DNA from: an uncultured Collinsella sp.
Lineage (GTDB): Bacteria; Actinomycetota; Coriobacteriia; Coriobacteriales; Coriobacteriaceae
Reading direction: 5' to 3'
Assembly (NCBI GenBank): GCA_900552395.1
Contig: URZJ01000111.1
Location: forward strand, 1-6,171
DNA: 6,171 bases
Shown: in pieces, positions 5,808 to 6,171 of the stretch
Position numbering within the stretch: position 1 is the stretch's first letter
Layout of the letters: the number at the start of each line of letters is the position of its first letter
Program-made: the position numbers and the translations under genes
Notes under the pieces: model-generated
What the model was told of the DNA's origin: nothing
Databases searched by the model: none
The model's input: only the letters and a program-made list of their open reading frames with translations

Positions 5808-6171
5808 ATGGCGCGCTACGATTACAAGTGCTCGAGCTGCGGCAACGTGTTTGAGGTTGAGCATCCCATGTCCGAGAGTCCCGAGGTCGTGTGCCCCAGC
5901 TGCGGCGCTCCGGCATCCAAGACGTTCTCGGCCAGCGGCATCAAGTTCGACGGCAGCGGTTTCTACAACACCGACCAGCGCAGCGGCGGCTCCAGCACCA
6001 GCGCCACCAGCGGGTTCATCGCGAACCTATTCAGCCGAAACGGCAGACGACGCTCCTTCTCCACCGCCTTCGTCTTGCCGAACGCGCCCAGCATGTACAG
6101 GCCGAACGCCGCCATGATGACGCCGGCGACGATCGAGAACACGCGCTGGTTTCCGGTGAAGAACTGGCCGA
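5808..6171 (+). CDS. FmdB-family zinc-ribbon protein; 3' part replaced by unrelated antisense sequence, open at window end
   Basis: Small putative regulatory or redox-associated zinc-ribbon protein of unknown function. The start at 5808 is supported by AAGGAAG at 5797-5803. Residues 1-55 are typical of the family: MARYDYKCSSCG, then CPSCG, giving the two Cys pairs Cys8/Cys11 and Cys29/Cys32 of a zinc ribbon, followed by KTFSASGIKFDGSGFYNTD. Family members usually end in a Ser/Lys-rich tail. Here the frame stays open for 121 codons to the window edge, but from about residue 62 the sequence (FIANLFSRNGRRRSFS and onward) is not FmdB-like and coincides with a CcdA-like reading frame on the other strand. 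The genuine C-terminus is therefore probably lost or lies elsewhere. The family call rests on the first 55-60 residues only. Confidence 0.82.
   Translation, partial: MARYDYKCSSCGNVFEVEHPMSESPEVVCPSCGAPASKTFSASGIKFDGSGFYNTDQRSGGSSTSATSGFIANLFSRNGRRRSFSTAFVLPNAPSMYRPNAAMMTPATIENTRWFPVKNWP
5963..6171 (-). pseudogene. CcdA-like cytochrome c biogenesis / thiol-disulfide membrane protein, internal fragment
   Basis: Reading the minus strand from 6169 gives GQFFTGNQRVFSIVAGV, IMAAFGLYMLGAF, a charged KTKAVEKERRLPFR loop, then FAMNPLVALVL. This pattern of helix start, GLxxLG, basic loop and next helix is what I recognise from the middle of CcdA/DsbD-type membrane proteins, which carry reducing equivalents across the membrane. 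The family then normally continues with a Gly-rich, Trp-Thr-Pro-Cys helix. Here homology stops after ALVL at about 5992 and the frame reads EPPLRWSVL to a TAG at 5963-5965, inside antisense fmdB. The start lies beyond the window. So this is a mid-gene fragment, missing its second Cys-containing helix, joined tail-to-tail into fmdB. The family assignment is from memory of the motif pattern and moderately sure. Confidence 0.55.
5992..6001. other. Junction between fmdB and antisense ccdA-like sequence
   Basis: CCAGCACCAG can be read both as the Ser/Thr codons of the FmdB tail (plus strand) and as Leu-Val-Leu of the CcdA-like helix (minus strand, CTGGTGCTGG). Upstream only FmdB similarity is seen; downstream only the CcdA-like frame makes sense. 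The shared 10 bases mark the likely breakpoint of an inversion or deletion, or a false overlap made by an assembler close to the end of this sequence. Confidence 0.55.

Noticed and set aside
5773..6117. Plus-strand open frame of 114 codons starting with GTG inside the hairpin
   Set aside because: It is out of frame with fmdB, Ala/Ser/Pro-rich, with its start in the terminator-like loop and no Shine-Dalgarno. The FmdB frame at 5808 has a clear ribosome binding site and family motifs.

Overview
The window reads like a glycogen/starch (alpha-glucan) metabolism locus from a high-GC Gram-positive bacterium. Codon use strongly favours GC-ending codons (gcc, gag, ctg, aag, cgc), spacers are short, and the proteins look like those of gut Coriobacteriia (Collinsella-like). 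That placement is inferred from protein flavour and composition, not from a marker gene.

Layout: (1) positions 1-2208 hold a glycogen synthase (glgA) that lacks its N-terminus at the window edge and carries a roughly 290-residue Lys/Ala/Thr/Pro/Glu-rich C-terminal tail resembling linker histones. It is followed by a clear hairpin terminator. (2) Positions 2209-2426 form an AT-richer intergenic region with a probable promoter, an imperfect palindrome overlapping it, and a perfect 7-bp hairpin in the leader. (3) Positions 2427-5719 encode what should be one large two-enzyme protein: an N-terminal beta-sandwich plus GH13 neopullulanase-like alpha-amylase, then a GH77 4-alpha-glucanotransferase (MalQ). 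The reading frame is broken at 3780-3782, exactly at GH13 conserved region IV (the His-Asp motif). Two open frames remain: 2427-3794 and a downstream part ending at 5719. (4) Positions 5764-5785 form a strong GNRA-loop hairpin. (5) An FmdB-family zinc-ribbon gene starts at 5808 with a good ribosome binding site, but after about 62 codons its sequence turns into the antisense of a different gene. The minus strand from 6171 down to about 5992 encodes an internal piece of a CcdA-like membrane protein. The join, in a 10-base stretch fitting both genes, is either a rearrangement or an assembly chimera.

The genes fit together as follows. GlgA extends alpha-1,4-glucan from ADP-glucose. The GH13 half would hydrolyse alpha-glucans or branched oligosaccharides, and the GH77 half would recycle short maltooligosaccharides by disproportionation. 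As written here only the GH77 half has a complete active site, and it lacks an obvious start of its own. The most interesting items are the histone-like tail on GlgA, the lesion at the GH13 catalytic motif, and the fmdB/ccdA junction.
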